From NCBI RefSeq assembly GCF_024171605.1, contig NZ_JALKAA010000001.1:372001-436000 (forward strand): DNA of 64,000 nt, written 5' to 3'. Below are positions 36,451 to 45,828 of this stretch, piece after piece (within the stretch, counting starts at the first letter, position 1; each line of letters opens with the position of its first letter). The position numbers were made by a program, and so were the translations under genes. The notes below the pieces were generated by a model that had not been told where the DNA came from, did not search any database, and was given only the letters and a program-made list of their open reading frames with translations. Source of the DNA: Pontibacter sp. HSC-36F09 (GTDB lineage Bacteria; Bacteroidota; Bacteroidia; Cytophagales; Hymenobacteraceae).

Positions 36451-37422
36451 TTGAATCTTCTTAATAATATAGCCCTTACGGCAAAAAAAGTATTGACTGA
36501 CGAAGCCGAGGCTATCGCCAGACTGGCAGATTTTATCGACGAAAGCTTCGAAAATTGTGTCAAAGCCATTTTGAACATCAAAGGCCGCGTGGTGGTGACA
36601 GGTATAGGCAAGAGCGCCAACATTGCCACCAAGATTGTCGCCACCCTCAACTCGACGGGCACGCCGGCGCTTTTTATGCACGCGGCTGATGCCATTCACG
36701 GCGACCTTGGTATGATCCAGCCCGATGATTTTGTGATCTGTATCTCCAAGAGCGGCAACACGCCTGAGATAAAGGTACTTGTTCCTTTACTCAAACGCAA
36801 AGGTGCGCAGCTGGCGGCCCTGGTTTCGAGCACTGACTCATACCTGGCTCAGAGCGCAGACTTCGTGCTGAATGCCTCTGTAGAGCGCGAAGCCTGTCCG
36901 CACAACCTGGCCCCTACTACCAGCACCACGGCCGCCCTGGCGCTTGGCGACGCCCTGGCGGTGAGCCTGCTGGAGGCCCGCGGTTTCAGCAGCGCCGACT
37001 TTGCCACGCTGCATCCGGGCGGCTCTCTGGGCAAGCGCCTATACCTGAAAGTGGACGACATCTTCCGCCAGAACATGGCCCCACACGTTTCAGAGAACGC
37101 CCCGCTGAAGGATATTATTATCGAAATTTCCTCTAAAAGACTGGGAGCCACCGCCGTTGTAAAGGACGGCACGGCAGAATTAGTGGGAATCATAACTGAT
37201 GGCGATTTACGCCGTATGCTCAACAAATATGATTCGATAGAAGGTATACGCGCATCAGATATCATGACAGCCTCCCCTCTTTCCATAGAGCCTGAAACCT
37301 ATGCCGCAGAAGCCCTTGCTATCATGCAGGAAAAAAACATCACACAACTCATTGTCACGAAAGCAGGTAAGTTCGAGGGATTCGTACACCTCCACGACTT
37401 GCTGAAAGAAGGACTCATATAG
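36451..37422 (+). CDS. kdsD: Arabinose-5-phosphate isomerase, KdsD/KpsF/GutQ family
   Basis: It interconverts ribulose 5-phosphate and arabinose 5-phosphate, the first step to Kdo of LPS. The 323-residue protein has an SIS domain (about 30-170) with the SISKSGNTPE-like segment CISKSGNTPEI, and two CBS domains (about 200-320). The start is TTG at 36451, the only start that fits the conserved N-terminus (NLLNNIALTAKKVL). It ends 2 nt before manC, so the two are co-translated. Confidence 0.9.
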   Translation: MNLLNNIALTAKKVLTDEAEAIARLADFIDESFENCVKAILNIKGRVVVTGIGKSANIATKIVATLNSTGTPALFMHAADAIHGDLGMIQPDDFVICISKSGNTPEIKVLVPLLKRKGAQLAALVSSTDSYLAQSADFVLNASVEREACPHNLAPTTSTTAALALGDALAVSLLEARGFSSADFATLHPGGSLGKRLYLKVDDIFRQNMAPHVSENAPLKDIIIEISSKRLGATAVVKDGTAELVGIITDGDLRRMLNKYDSIEGIRASDIMTASPLSIEPETYAAEALAIMQEKNITQLIVTKAGKFEGFVHLHDLLKEGLI

Positions 37423-37424
37423 AC

Positions 37425-38501
37425 ATGAACGAAAACACTTATGTGGTCATCATGGCAGGCGGCATCGGAAGCCGCTTCTGGCCATTTAGCCGTACCGATT
37501 TCCCAAAGCAGTTTCATGATGTACTGGGCGTAGGCGAAAGCATGCTCCAGATGACCATGAACCGGTTTAAGGACATTTGCCCACCCGAAAACATATACGT
37601 GGTCACCAACCGCGACTATGAAAATCTGGTAAAGGAGCAGCTACCTGAACTGAGCGACAACCAGATCCTGCTCGAGCCGATCGGACGCAATACCGCTCCC
37701 TGCATTGCCTACGCCTCCTGGAAGATTGCGCAGATCAACCCGAACGCCAACCTGATCGTGACGCCTTCGGACCACGTGGTGCTGAAGCAGGACGCTTTTA
37801 CTCAGGTAATCAAAAAAGCAGTAGAAGCTGCCGACAGCGACGATGTGCTCATCACGCTCGGCATCACGCCAAGCCGCCCTGATACCGGCTACGGGTACAT
37901 CCAGTACATCGACGGAGACTCACAGAACATCAAGAAAGTGAAGACCTTCACCGAAAAGCCGAACCTGGAGTTGGCACAGATGTTCCTCAACAGCGGCGAC
38001 TTTGTGTGGAACTCCGGTATTTTCATCTGGAATGTGCAGAGCATTATGCGGGCCTTCAGACAGTACCTGCCTGAAATAAGCGAGATTTTTGAAGAGGGCG
38101 CCACCACCCTGAACACGCCCAAAGAATCCAATTTCATTGTGAAGGCCTACTCGCATTGCCGCAACATTTCCATCGACTATGGTATTATGGAGAAGGTGGA
38201 CAATGTGTATGTAGTGCTGGCCGATATCGGTTGGTCCGATCTGGGTACCTGGAACTCGCTCTATACCATCAATGAGAAAGACGAAGCCGGCAATGTGGTA
38301 GGCGGCGATGTGCTGCTTTACGATACCAAAAACTGCATCATTAAAACTCCGAAGGACCGCCTGGTGGTGGTGGAGGGGCTGGAAGGCTATATTGTGGCCG
38401 AGCACGACAATGTGCTGATGATCTGCCGCCTGAGCGAAGAGCAGAAAGTGAAGGAATTTATGTCGGATGCCAAATCAAAAAAAGGTGCTGAGTATATCTA
38501 G
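37425..38501 (+). CDS. manC: Mannose-1-phosphate guanylyltransferase
   Basis: It forms GDP-mannose from mannose 1-phosphate and GTP for envelope glycans. The 358-residue protein carries the nucleotidyl-transferase signature GGIGSRFWPFSRTDFPKQF at about 12-30, and then a LEPIGRNTAPCIA segment and VTPSDH. It lacks the isomerase half of bifunctional ManC/AlgA enzymes. The gene starts 2 nt after kdsD, linking Kdo and GDP-mannose supply. A long terminator follows. Confidence 0.93.
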   Translation: MNENTYVVIMAGGIGSRFWPFSRTDFPKQFHDVLGVGESMLQMTMNRFKDICPPENIYVVTNRDYENLVKEQLPELSDNQILLEPIGRNTAPCIAYASWKIAQINPNANLIVTPSDHVVLKQDAFTQVIKKAVEAADSDDVLITLGITPSRPDTGYGYIQYIDGDSQNIKKVKTFTEKPNLELAQMFLNSGDFVWNSGIFIWNVQSIMRAFRQYLPEISEIFEEGATTLNTPKESNFIVKAYSHCRNISIDYGIMEKVDNVYVVLADIGWSDLGTWNSLYTINEKDEAGNVVGGDVLLYDTKNCIIKTPKDRLVVVEGLEGYIVAEHDNVLMICRLSEEQKVKEFMSDAKSKKGAEYI

Positions 38502-38509
38502 CATACTTG

Positions 38510-38529
38510 CTATACCTGCTGAGGTATAG
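38510..38529. repeat. Inverted pair of the CTATACCT/AGGTATAG octamer
   Basis: CTATACCT (38510-38517) and AGGTATAG (38522-38529) form a perfect 8-bp stem around a GCTG loop. It lies just before the manC terminator. Confidence 0.75.
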
Positions 38530-38532
38530 TTC

Positions 38533-38580
38533 AGAACGAAAAAGGGGAACGCTGACAGCAGCGTTCCCCTTTTTCGTTCT
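38533..38580 (+). terminator. Long terminator after manC
   Basis: A perfect 21-bp stem (38533-38553 with 38560-38580) has a 6-nt loop and a T-rich 3' arm. It separates manC from the convergent rlmB. Confidence 0.9.
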
Positions 38581-38623
38581 GTTTCCGGTAAGCTATACCT
38601 TCAATGGGTTAGGCTATACCTGC

Positions 38624-39469
38624 TTATCTCGGCTCAAAAGTATTCTGACTGGAGTAACCGCTTTCGCGCAGACGGTGGCTCATGGCTTCGTAAAGAATGA
38701 TGCCCGTGGCAACCGACACGTTGAGTGAGCCGATCTGGCCTATCAGCGGAATACGCAGTTTGGCATCGGCACGCTTGAGGTACTCCGGCGATATACCGTC
38801 TTCCTCGCTGCCCATGATAATAGCAGTCGGCCCGACGAAATCCACTGTGTTATCGGTCAGGTTATGTTCTGTCTTTTCGGTACAGGCTACGATTTGAACA
38901 CCGTAATCCTTCAGGTAATCGATCGTGTGTTTCAGGTTCTGCTCACGGCAGACAGGCACCAGGTGCAGGGCTCCGGCCGATGTTTTAATCGCGTCTGCAT
39001 TGATCTGGGCGCCTCCCCTGCTCGGTATAACGATGGCATCCACGCCCATACACTCAGCGTTACGGGCAATGGAACCGAAGTTTCGCACGTCCGTGATACG
39101 ATCCAGTATAAGCAACAACGGGCTCTTGCCTTTCTCAAAAAGTGAGGTCACAATCTCGTCCAGCGGCATGTACGTGATCGCTGAGATCAGCGCAACGGCT
39201 CCCTGGTGGTTTTTGCGGGTCAGGTTGTTTAGCTTTTCAATCGGCACGCTGGCAACCGGTATATCGTGCTTTTTGGCCAGGTCAAGCAGTTCATCCGTGT
39301 TGGCATTTCGGGCGCCCTTCTGTACAAAGATCTTCTCCAGCACCTTTCCGGCCAGCATGGCCTCTATGATCGGTCTGAGGCCAAAGATCATTTCCATTTT
39401 ATCCTCCTTCGGAGTTCTGGGGCCGCCATAGCGGTTTCCACCTACAAATTTGTTATTCCTGCTCTCCAT
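38624..39469 (-). CDS. rlmB: 23S rRNA (guanosine-2'-O)-methyltransferase RlmB
   Basis: This SPOUT-class enzyme methylates the 2'-OH of G2251 in 23S rRNA. The 281-residue protein has a substrate-binding N-domain (about 25-95, MIFGLRPIIEAML) and a SpoU C-domain with the knot motifs NVSVATGIILYEA and IIMGSEEDGISPEYLK. The first 24 residues are basic and Arg/Gly-rich. The ATG at 39469 overlaps the upstream GWxTD gene by 28 nt; an alternative ATG at 39397 (MEMIFGLRP) avoids most of the overlap. The two genes are probably co-transcribed. Confidence 0.92.
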   Translation of the reverse strand: MESRNNKFVGGNRYGGPRTPKEDKMEMIFGLRPIIEAMLAGKVLEKIFVQKGARNANTDELLDLAKKHDIPVASVPIEKLNNLTRKNHQGAVALISAITYMPLDEIVTSLFEKGKSPLLLILDRITDVRNFGSIARNAECMGVDAIVIPSRGGAQINADAIKTSAGALHLVPVCREQNLKHTIDYLKDYGVQIVACTEKTEHNLTDNTVDFVGPTAIIMGSEEDGISPEYLKRADAKLRIPLIGQIGSLNVSVATGIILYEAMSHRLRESGYSSQNTFEPR

Positions 39470-40698
39470 CTTGCTACAGTGCTGTACCAGTTCTCCTCGT
39501 ATTCACGGTTCCGTACCAGCTCAAAGTGATTTTCGGTAAAGGTATTCTCTTTTTTCGTAAATACGAACTTGACGTAGGGCGTCGCCTCTGATTCACGGTA
39601 GATCCAGGTTTCAGCATCGGTGCTGACGCTCACGTTGTGCGGCTTGCCATAGATGATGTAGATCATGCCGCGGTCGGTCGCCCAGCCGGGCTTGAATGAG
39701 GTATAGAGCTTGTTCGCCGTCTCGACACGGGTATAGTAAGTCCGGATCAACTCACGCGCCAGCTTCTTGTCCTTCGCAATTTTCAGCCAGAAGGCATCCA
39801 CGGCCGCTTTCTTGTCCTGTGTATTGTAAAGTGCTTCCCGCTCAGCTGAGGTAGTCAGATAAATGAGTGGGGTGATCATGTCCTGCACGCGGGTGATGAG
39901 CGGAAAGGTACCGGCCTCCACCACCAGACCCTGTGTAGCGCCTGATCCGGTGCGCAGCAGGTATAGCCCCTCCTGCTCTAAACGAAAGGTATCCAGAACG
40001 GCCATCGCCAGCGTGTCTCCGGCAGCTTGGGGCACCGCAGGCATACTCTCCTGGCGCGTTGACATGGGGGGCAAAGCGGGCTGCAAGGTATAGTCTACCC
40101 GCTGCGCCGTAAAAGTGCCATTGGTATCGCTTGGCTGCCACAGGTATAGACTATCCGTAATGGTCGCAAAGCCACGCAGTAGCGGCGCATTCGTCCGCAC
40201 CTGCAGCAGCATAAAGTCTTTCTGCAGCATATTGGGGTGCAGCGCCAACCGGTGAGACACACCCAGGCGCTCCTGTCCGGCCAACTTCATCCAGAGTCGC
40301 ACCTGCATGGTGTTGCCCGCCGCTGCAAACTTGGCAGGTACTGTCACCGGCACCTCTAATGTTCCATTTGACGCTATTCTGTACTGTGGCAGCACCTGCA
40401 CGGTATCGCGCAGCAGAAGCATATCCCGTTCGGTGCTGCCTGAGCGGATGGTGAAGTCCACACGGTCTGCGGCCTGCGTCAGGTCGAGCAACTGCCGGAG
40501 CTCGTCAAAGCGGAGGATCAGGTGCAGGCTGTCAGGGTTGCTGTAATAGCCGTGCTGCAGCACCACCTCGGGCTGCTCTGATTTGGCGGCAACGGGCGCA
40601 GTGTCGCGGTACATTGGCGCATAGGCGATGTCTGAGCTGCCGCATGAGGAGAGCAGTAGCAGCATGGACAGGCAGGTAAGTAGACTTATCTGTTTCAT
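39442..40698 (-). CDS. GWxTD-domain lipoprotein
   Basis: This 418-residue protein has a lipoprotein signal with LLSSC and Cys19; the start at 40698 is chosen for this signal. The mature part has beta-sandwich-like repeats, and its C-terminal GWxTD domain (about 330-418) contains GWATDRGMIYIIYGKPHNVS and ends ENWYSTVARWRAGI. GWxTD proteins are common in Bacteroidota, often near cell-envelope genes. Their role is unknown. It precedes rlmB with a 28-nt overlap. Confidence 0.85.
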   Translation of the reverse strand: MKQISLLTCLSMLLLLSSCGSSDIAYAPMYRDTAPVAAKSEQPEVVLQHGYYSNPDSLHLILRFDELRQLLDLTQAADRVDFTIRSGSTERDMLLLRDTVQVLPQYRIASNGTLEVPVTVPAKFAAAGNTMQVRLWMKLAGQERLGVSHRLALHPNMLQKDFMLLQVRTNAPLLRGFATITDSLYLWQPSDTNGTFTAQRVDYTLQPALPPMSTRQESMPAVPQAAGDTLAMAVLDTFRLEQEGLYLLRTGSGATQGLVVEAGTFPLITRVQDMITPLIYLTTSAEREALYNTQDKKAAVDAFWLKIAKDKKLARELIRTYYTRVETANKLYTSFKPGWATDRGMIYIIYGKPHNVSVSTDAETWIYRESEATPYVKFVFTKKENTFTENHFELVRNREYEENWYSTVARWRAGITNL

Positions 40699-40788
40699 TA
40701 GCTTGAAGATAAAGCAGGCACCCGAAAATAGCAAAAGCCGAACACACAAACGGGTTCGGCTTTTGTACTGTTTAACTCTCTATTTTGT

Positions 40789-43743
40789 TTAACGCCGCAT
40801 GCGTTGCAGATATTGCACAAACACGTCCTGCAGTTCTTTTGCCTTCTCCTCTTCGCCGATGGCCTGCGCCTCGCCGATAAGCTGCTGCATGATAAACAGG
40901 TTGGTTTGTATCTCCATGTCAAACAGGGCGCCTTTTTCGAGGTAATAGTCCACTGACTCACGCGAGTTCTTGGCCATGTCTTCCCACAGGCTCTTCGCTC
41001 TTTCCTCTTCCCCTAAATCCGCCATAATGGAAATAAACTGCGGCGTATAGTAGTCGTAAGGCACGGTGCTTGGCGGCAGTTGCTCAAAACAGTGGTCCAC
41101 CAGCTCCTTGGCGCGGGCATTGTCGCCGCTTAACAGATACTCCGCGGCCAGTTTGCCGAACTTATCACGGGCATTGGCGGCGAAACGGAAGTAGTTCTCG
41201 TCGTAGAAGATGCTCGGATCGTTGAAGTTGCGGAAGCTGAAGTTCATCATGTTCTTATACATGAGTTCCTTGTTCAGGAAGCCTGGCGCCTCCTCGCTGC
41301 TTACCCTAACAGGAACTACGCGATAGGCGAGTCCCTCGAGCTGGAAGTATTCCGACAAGCCCATAAAATCGGCACTGTTCACGGTCGTGGAGAAGTACAC
41401 CGGACGCTCCCACTCGTTTGTGGACAGCAGGTCCAGTATGATCAGGTGCTTCTTCTCCAGCAGCGACTTGTTAATGGTCCACTGCATGCGGTCCGTGATC
41501 TGGTCCTGGAAGTCTTTGGCGACAAAGCCGTCCTGCGCAACTTTGTTCTGGTCTACATCCAGGAAGAAGTTCTTGGTTGGGAAACTCAACAGCGAAGTAC
41601 CGCTACCTGCCTGCACCTGCAGCGCCGGATGGTTCTGACGCACCAGACTAACAAACTGCTTCAGGTCTATACCTGCCGCCACCTGCTGGCGCTCTACGTA
41701 CGGCAGGTAATCGTTGGTGCCCTGCCGGTAGTTCTCGTTCTCGAGCGTCAGCGGCCATGGCTCGGACTTGTATGCCTGGCGCTTCATCTGATCGATGTAC
41801 CAGTCGGTGTTCAGGTAGCTGAGTACGGCTACGCGCACATCGGTACGGTAGCCTTCCACCTCCTGCGCATACCACAGCGGGAAGGTATCGTTGTCGCCGT
41901 TTGTGAACAGGATGCCGTTTGGCGCCACGGAGTCCAGCAGGTTTTTAGCGGAGTCTACGGAGTGGTAGCGGTTAGAGCGGTCGTGGTCGTCCCAGCCTTC
42001 GGCAGCCAGTATACCCGGCACTGCCAGACCAATGACGGTGGCAATGGCACCGCTGGTTGTAACGTTGCGCAGGCCACGGTTCAGCAGCTCAGCTATACCT
42101 AGCACACCCAGACCTATCCAAATAGAGAAGGCGTAGAAGGAACCCGCGAAGGTATAGTCACGCTCACGCGGCTCGATGGGCGGCTGGTTCAGGTAGAGGG
42201 CAATGGCTATACCTGTAAAGAAGAAGAGCAGGCCTACAATAAAGGCATCGCGCTCGTTCTTGCGTATCTGGTAGATCAAACCGACGATACCGAAGATAAG
42301 GGGCAGCAGGTAGAAGGTGTTGCGCGCCTTACTGTTGGCCACCCGGTCTGGTATGCCGTCAGTTGGCTTGCCAAACCACAGCACGCCCGACTGTTGCACG
42401 TCACTTTCGCGACCTACAAAATTCCAAAGGAAATAGCGCCAGTACATGTGCCCCAGCTGGTAGCGGAACAGGAAGCTCAGGTTCTGGCCAAAGGATGGCG
42501 CCTGTCCTTCCCGGAGATCTACCCATTTTTTATACTCCTGCAGATGCTGCGGATTGTCGCTGTAGATGCGCGGCAGGAGGGTTTTGTCTTTGCTGTCGTA
42601 AATGGTTTCGAGCTTACGCCCAGCCATCACATATTTATCTTTGCCTTTTACGTAACGCGGAGCTCCCTCCTCTTGGGCAACAGGCTGCGCGTTGTACTGT
42701 GGTCCGTACAGCAGTGGACGGTCGCCGTACTGCTCGCGCTTCAGGTAGGAAACAAAGCTCAGAATATCGTCCGGCGCATTCTCGTCAATCGTCGGGTTGT
42801 AAGATGATCTGATCGGGATGATCATGTAAGAAGAATAGCCGATCAGGATGAAGGAGAAGCAAAGAATGGCTGTGTTCAGCACACGAAGGTTGCGCTGGAT
42901 AGAGTAGCGTATACCGTAGATGATGGCTGCCACCAGCAGAATCACAAAGAAGATGATACCCGAGCCGAAAGGCATTCCCAGTGAGTTGACGAAGAACACC
43001 TCCACATTGCCGGCCAGCGACGGCAGACCAGGTATAATGCCCCATAGAATGGCCATCACGATCACAGCACTGATCATAAACGCGATCAGGCCACCTTTCC
43101 AGCTTGGTTTGTACAGACGGAAGTAATAGATGAAGGCCAGTGCAGGTATAGCCACCAGGTTCAGCAAGTGCGCGCCAATTGAAAGGCCGATGAGGTAGGC
43201 AATCAGAATCAGCCACTTATCCGACAGCGACTCCCCTACCTTCGACTCCCAGCGCAGCATGGCCCAGAATACGATGGCCGTGAAGAAAGAAGACATGGCG
43301 TATACCTCGGCTTCTACTGCCGAGAACCAGGCTGAGTCCGTAAAGGTATAGGCAAGCGCTCCCACGGCACCAGCACCCATGATCAACACCGTTTGTCCTT
43401 TAGCAGGAGCTACTCCCTCCTCCTTCACCAGCAGGCGGCGCGACAGGATGGTAATGGACCAGAACAGGAACAGGACAGTAAATGAGCTGCAGAGCGCAGA
43501 AAGGAGGTTCACCCACCAGGCCACTTGCGTTGGATCGCCGGCAAGCATGGAGAACATACGACCTACCAACAGGTAGAACGGCGCCCCCGGAGGGTGCGGC
43601 ACTAAAAGCTTGTAAGAACAGGCGATGAATTCGCCCGCGTCCCAAAAGCTGGCAGTAGGTTCCAGCGTCAATACATACACGGCGGTCGCGATCAAAAACA
43701 CGAGCCAGCCTACGAGGTTGTTTATCTTGCGATAATCCGTCAT
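40789..43743 (-). CDS. DUF2723 (TMEM260-like, GT117) multipass membrane protein
   Basis: This 984-residue protein has an N-terminal hydrophobic half (about 10-330) with the family start NNLVGWLVFLIATAVYVLTLEPTASFWDAGEF, in which the Asp-Ala-Gly-Glu motif resembles O-mannosyltransferase active sites. More membrane segments lie at about 470-570. A soluble C-terminal half (about 640-984) ends in helices. DUF2723 proteins belong to the C-type glycosyltransferases near TMEM260, so protein O-mannosylation is a reasonable inference. Many Bacteroidota glycosylate exported proteins. It is monocistronic, with the GWxTD gene downstream. Confidence 0.9.
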   Translation of the reverse strand: MTDYRKINNLVGWLVFLIATAVYVLTLEPTASFWDAGEFIACSYKLLVPHPPGAPFYLLVGRMFSMLAGDPTQVAWWVNLLSALCSSFTVLFLFWSITILSRRLLVKEEGVAPAKGQTVLIMGAGAVGALAYTFTDSAWFSAVEAEVYAMSSFFTAIVFWAMLRWESKVGESLSDKWLILIAYLIGLSIGAHLLNLVAIPALAFIYYFRLYKPSWKGGLIAFMISAVIVMAILWGIIPGLPSLAGNVEVFFVNSLGMPFGSGIIFFVILLVAAIIYGIRYSIQRNLRVLNTAILCFSFILIGYSSYMIIPIRSSYNPTIDENAPDDILSFVSYLKREQYGDRPLLYGPQYNAQPVAQEEGAPRYVKGKDKYVMAGRKLETIYDSKDKTLLPRIYSDNPQHLQEYKKWVDLREGQAPSFGQNLSFLFRYQLGHMYWRYFLWNFVGRESDVQQSGVLWFGKPTDGIPDRVANSKARNTFYLLPLIFGIVGLIYQIRKNERDAFIVGLLFFFTGIAIALYLNQPPIEPRERDYTFAGSFYAFSIWIGLGVLGIAELLNRGLRNVTTSGAIATVIGLAVPGILAAEGWDDHDRSNRYHSVDSAKNLLDSVAPNGILFTNGDNDTFPLWYAQEVEGYRTDVRVAVLSYLNTDWYIDQMKRQAYKSEPWPLTLENENYRQGTNDYLPYVERQQVAAGIDLKQFVSLVRQNHPALQVQAGSGTSLLSFPTKNFFLDVDQNKVAQDGFVAKDFQDQITDRMQWTINKSLLEKKHLIILDLLSTNEWERPVYFSTTVNSADFMGLSEYFQLEGLAYRVVPVRVSSEEAPGFLNKELMYKNMMNFSFRNFNDPSIFYDENYFRFAANARDKFGKLAAEYLLSGDNARAKELVDHCFEQLPPSTVPYDYYTPQFISIMADLGEEERAKSLWEDMAKNSRESVDYYLEKGALFDMEIQTNLFIMQQLIGEAQAIGEEEKAKELQDVFVQYLQRMRR

Positions 43744-43821
43744 AGCAATTTACAAATATTCAGCGTCGAAAATACTAAATAAATTGGTGCCTGCGCACCT
43801 TTGGAGAGTCTGCCATAAAAA

Positions 43822-43845
43822 AAAGCCAGTCTCTCAACTGGCTTT
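43822..43845 (-). terminator. Terminator of the T9SS cargo gene
   Basis: AAAGCCAGT (43822-43830) pairs with ACTGGCTTT (43837-43845). It lies just beyond the stop of the gene at 43872 and has a T-run on the minus strand. Confidence 0.7.
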
Positions 43846-43871
43846 CGCTTTGTAAAGGGTATAGCTCCCTA

Positions 43872-44450
43872 TTATTTCTGAAGGATCAATCGCTTCGTTT
43901 CCACGGTCTTATCGTTCACGAGCAGGCTGTAAAAATACACCCCGGCCGGGTAGCCTGTCATGTCGAGCACAAACACGTTGGAGTGCGTCACCGGCAGTTC
44001 GTGCGTTTCCATCACCTTGCCGATCGTGTTCGAAATTTTCAGCTTGTAGTTTTCAGCCACACCCACCTGCGACAGCTGCACCCGGGTAATGCCACGCGAA
44101 GGGTTCGGGTAAGCATTGATCGAAGGTGTTTGGCGCTCAGGCGACGGCATAAAAGCCATGTAAGAGTTGATTACAAACCTGGAAGAGCTGGCGTAAGCCG
44201 TTTCTGTCAGGTATAAGCTTTTACTCTTGTTTTTGGTATAATCCTTAACCCAGGCAGCGGTTCTGGCATTTTCAGCACGCACGTTCGCTTCGGCTTTCTT
44301 CTCAGGAACGACTTTCCAGGCGGAACTACCCCCTTCTTTGGCGGAGAGGGCTCCTGCCTCTTTTAAGCGGCCGTCTGCCGTCACACTGTATGCTGCCAAA
44401 TGCGAAACCGCAAAGACAGCCGTTATTATCATTTTTGTAAAAGTTCTCAT
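43872..44450 (-). CDS. Small secreted protein with type IX secretion tail
   Basis: This 192-residue protein has a signal peptide (about 1-26). A short Ala/Lys-rich helical middle (about 45-100) follows, with no recognised domain. A T9SS type A sorting domain begins near 110 (INAYPNPSRGITRVQLSQV) and ends in KRLILQK. The domain targets it to the outer surface. Because the mature part is so small, its role is unknown; it may be a minimal cargo or an adhesin-like factor. It lies at the edge of an AT-rich gene-free region. Confidence 0.85.
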   Translation of the reverse strand: MRTFTKMIITAVFAVSHLAAYSVTADGRLKEAGALSAKEGGSSAWKVVPEKKAEANVRAENARTAAWVKDYTKNKSKSLYLTETAYASSSRFVINSYMAFMPSPERQTPSINAYPNPSRGITRVQLSQVGVAENYKLKISNTIGKVMETHELPVTHSNVFVLDMTGYPAGVYFYSLLVNDKTVETKRLILQK

Positions 44451-45234
44451 ATATCACACCTCGCTTTTCTAAAGGTCCTGGCCACGAGCTGGCAGGCAGT
44501 CAAAGATATACCAAAATATAGTAAATAGAAAAAATCTAATTAAAAATGCAGGATACTATAGAAATAGCTATACCTGGAATTTTTACTGTTTTGGATTCGC
44601 TCAGACATTATCAAGAACCATGCCTTTCAATATCCTTTGCACCACCATGACCCCATACCTATACCTGAGGTTGCATCGCACCCGGCCAAATCACCCCTCT
44701 AGCGCCCTGTGTTACGGCAATAGAAATTGAACTTACCCTTTCCAATTCTACTGCTTTAGAGACGCCAACAATATTAATATTATACTATACTATCAATCTC
44801 CACAGCACGTCACAACACCCCACCTACCTGATATTATAGTTCACTATCACAGACCTAAAATAAGCCTAATCAAGATTTATAAAGATAAAAAGAATCTGAT
44901 TGAACTATAAAGCTATGCATACAAATTGTGCAACTCATAGGTAAACACTCCGTTACATCAAAAACAAGCAGCTTATTGGACTAATCCTTTTGCACAGCAT
45001 CAAATTCGTTAGTCCGATATTTTTTAAAAATAGTTTGCAGCAACGAAGTTTCCACAAGAAACAGAGCAGACACCTTAACCTGAAGAAACAAAAGAACGCG
45101 CAGCGATTGGAGAAGCCAAACAGCAAAAAAATTCTCAGTGACCGGTTATTTTTAGTAAACGGGCTCAACTATCTCTGCTCAGACTAGTTAAATAAAAGGA
45201 AGGAAAGCTTACCCGATGAGAAGACGAGACATGT
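44451..45234. other. AT-rich gene-free region
   Basis: This 784-bp stretch is clearly more AT-rich than the neighbouring genes. It has only short frames without ribosome sites or homology signals. A palindrome AATATTAATATT lies near 44770. No recognised element was found. Confidence 0.55.
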
Positions 45235-45828
45235 ATGAAAAAGCTACTCCTAATTGTATGCAGCCTTTACTGGCTACTCCCGCAGGCACAGGCCCAGACA
45301 GGCTCCTATAAGGGCATCGGCACCATCGTGTTCGAGGCCGGCGCTCCCCTTAGCCTGATCAAAGGCACCTCTGAGTCCGCCAACGGGTTGATTGACTTGG
45401 AGACGGGCAAATTCAGATTCGACGTCCCCATCACCTCTTTCCAGTTTCTCAACTCGCTCATGCAGGAGCGTTTCAACGACAAGTACATGCAAAGCAGCCG
45501 CTTTCAGAAGGCAACCTTTGTCGGCAAGATTACCGAAAAAGGCCCTGCTTCAGCGAAGGGTGAGGCGAAAGTAACTGCTGCAGGCATCCTGACTATCCAC
45601 GGCGTTTCTAAAAAAAGAACCATCACCGGCACAATTGTACAGAAGGGAAACACCTGGCAGCTTATGACTGACTTCCCGGTTAAGCTGGCTGACCACCACA
45701 TCCAGGCGCCCAGGCTGAGTTCGGGCTATGGAGCAAGCACTATGAACGTTTCGCTCAAAATGCCGCTTACTCCCACGGAACCTGAACCGCAGCAAATTGT
45801 AGCCATCAAGAAATTAAGCTTCAAATAA
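45235..45828 (+). CDS. YceI-family secreted protein
   Basis: This 197-residue protein has a signal peptide (MKKLLLIVCSLYWLLPQAQAQ). The mature part has the lipocalin-like YceI pattern: INGLIDLETGKFRFDVPITSF, and a GILTIHGVSKKRTITGTI segment. YceI proteins may bind isoprenoid-like lipids in the periplasm, an annotation that comes from a few structures. Its last 8 nt overlap the convergent birA gene end. Confidence 0.85.
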   Translation: MKKLLLIVCSLYWLLPQAQAQTGSYKGIGTIVFEAGAPLSLIKGTSESANGLIDLETGKFRFDVPITSFQFLNSLMQERFNDKYMQSSRFQKATFVGKITEKGPASAKGEAKVTAAGILTIHGVSKKRTITGTIVQKGNTWQLMTDFPVKLADHHIQAPRLSSGYGASTMNVSLKMPLTPTEPEPQQIVAIKKLSFK

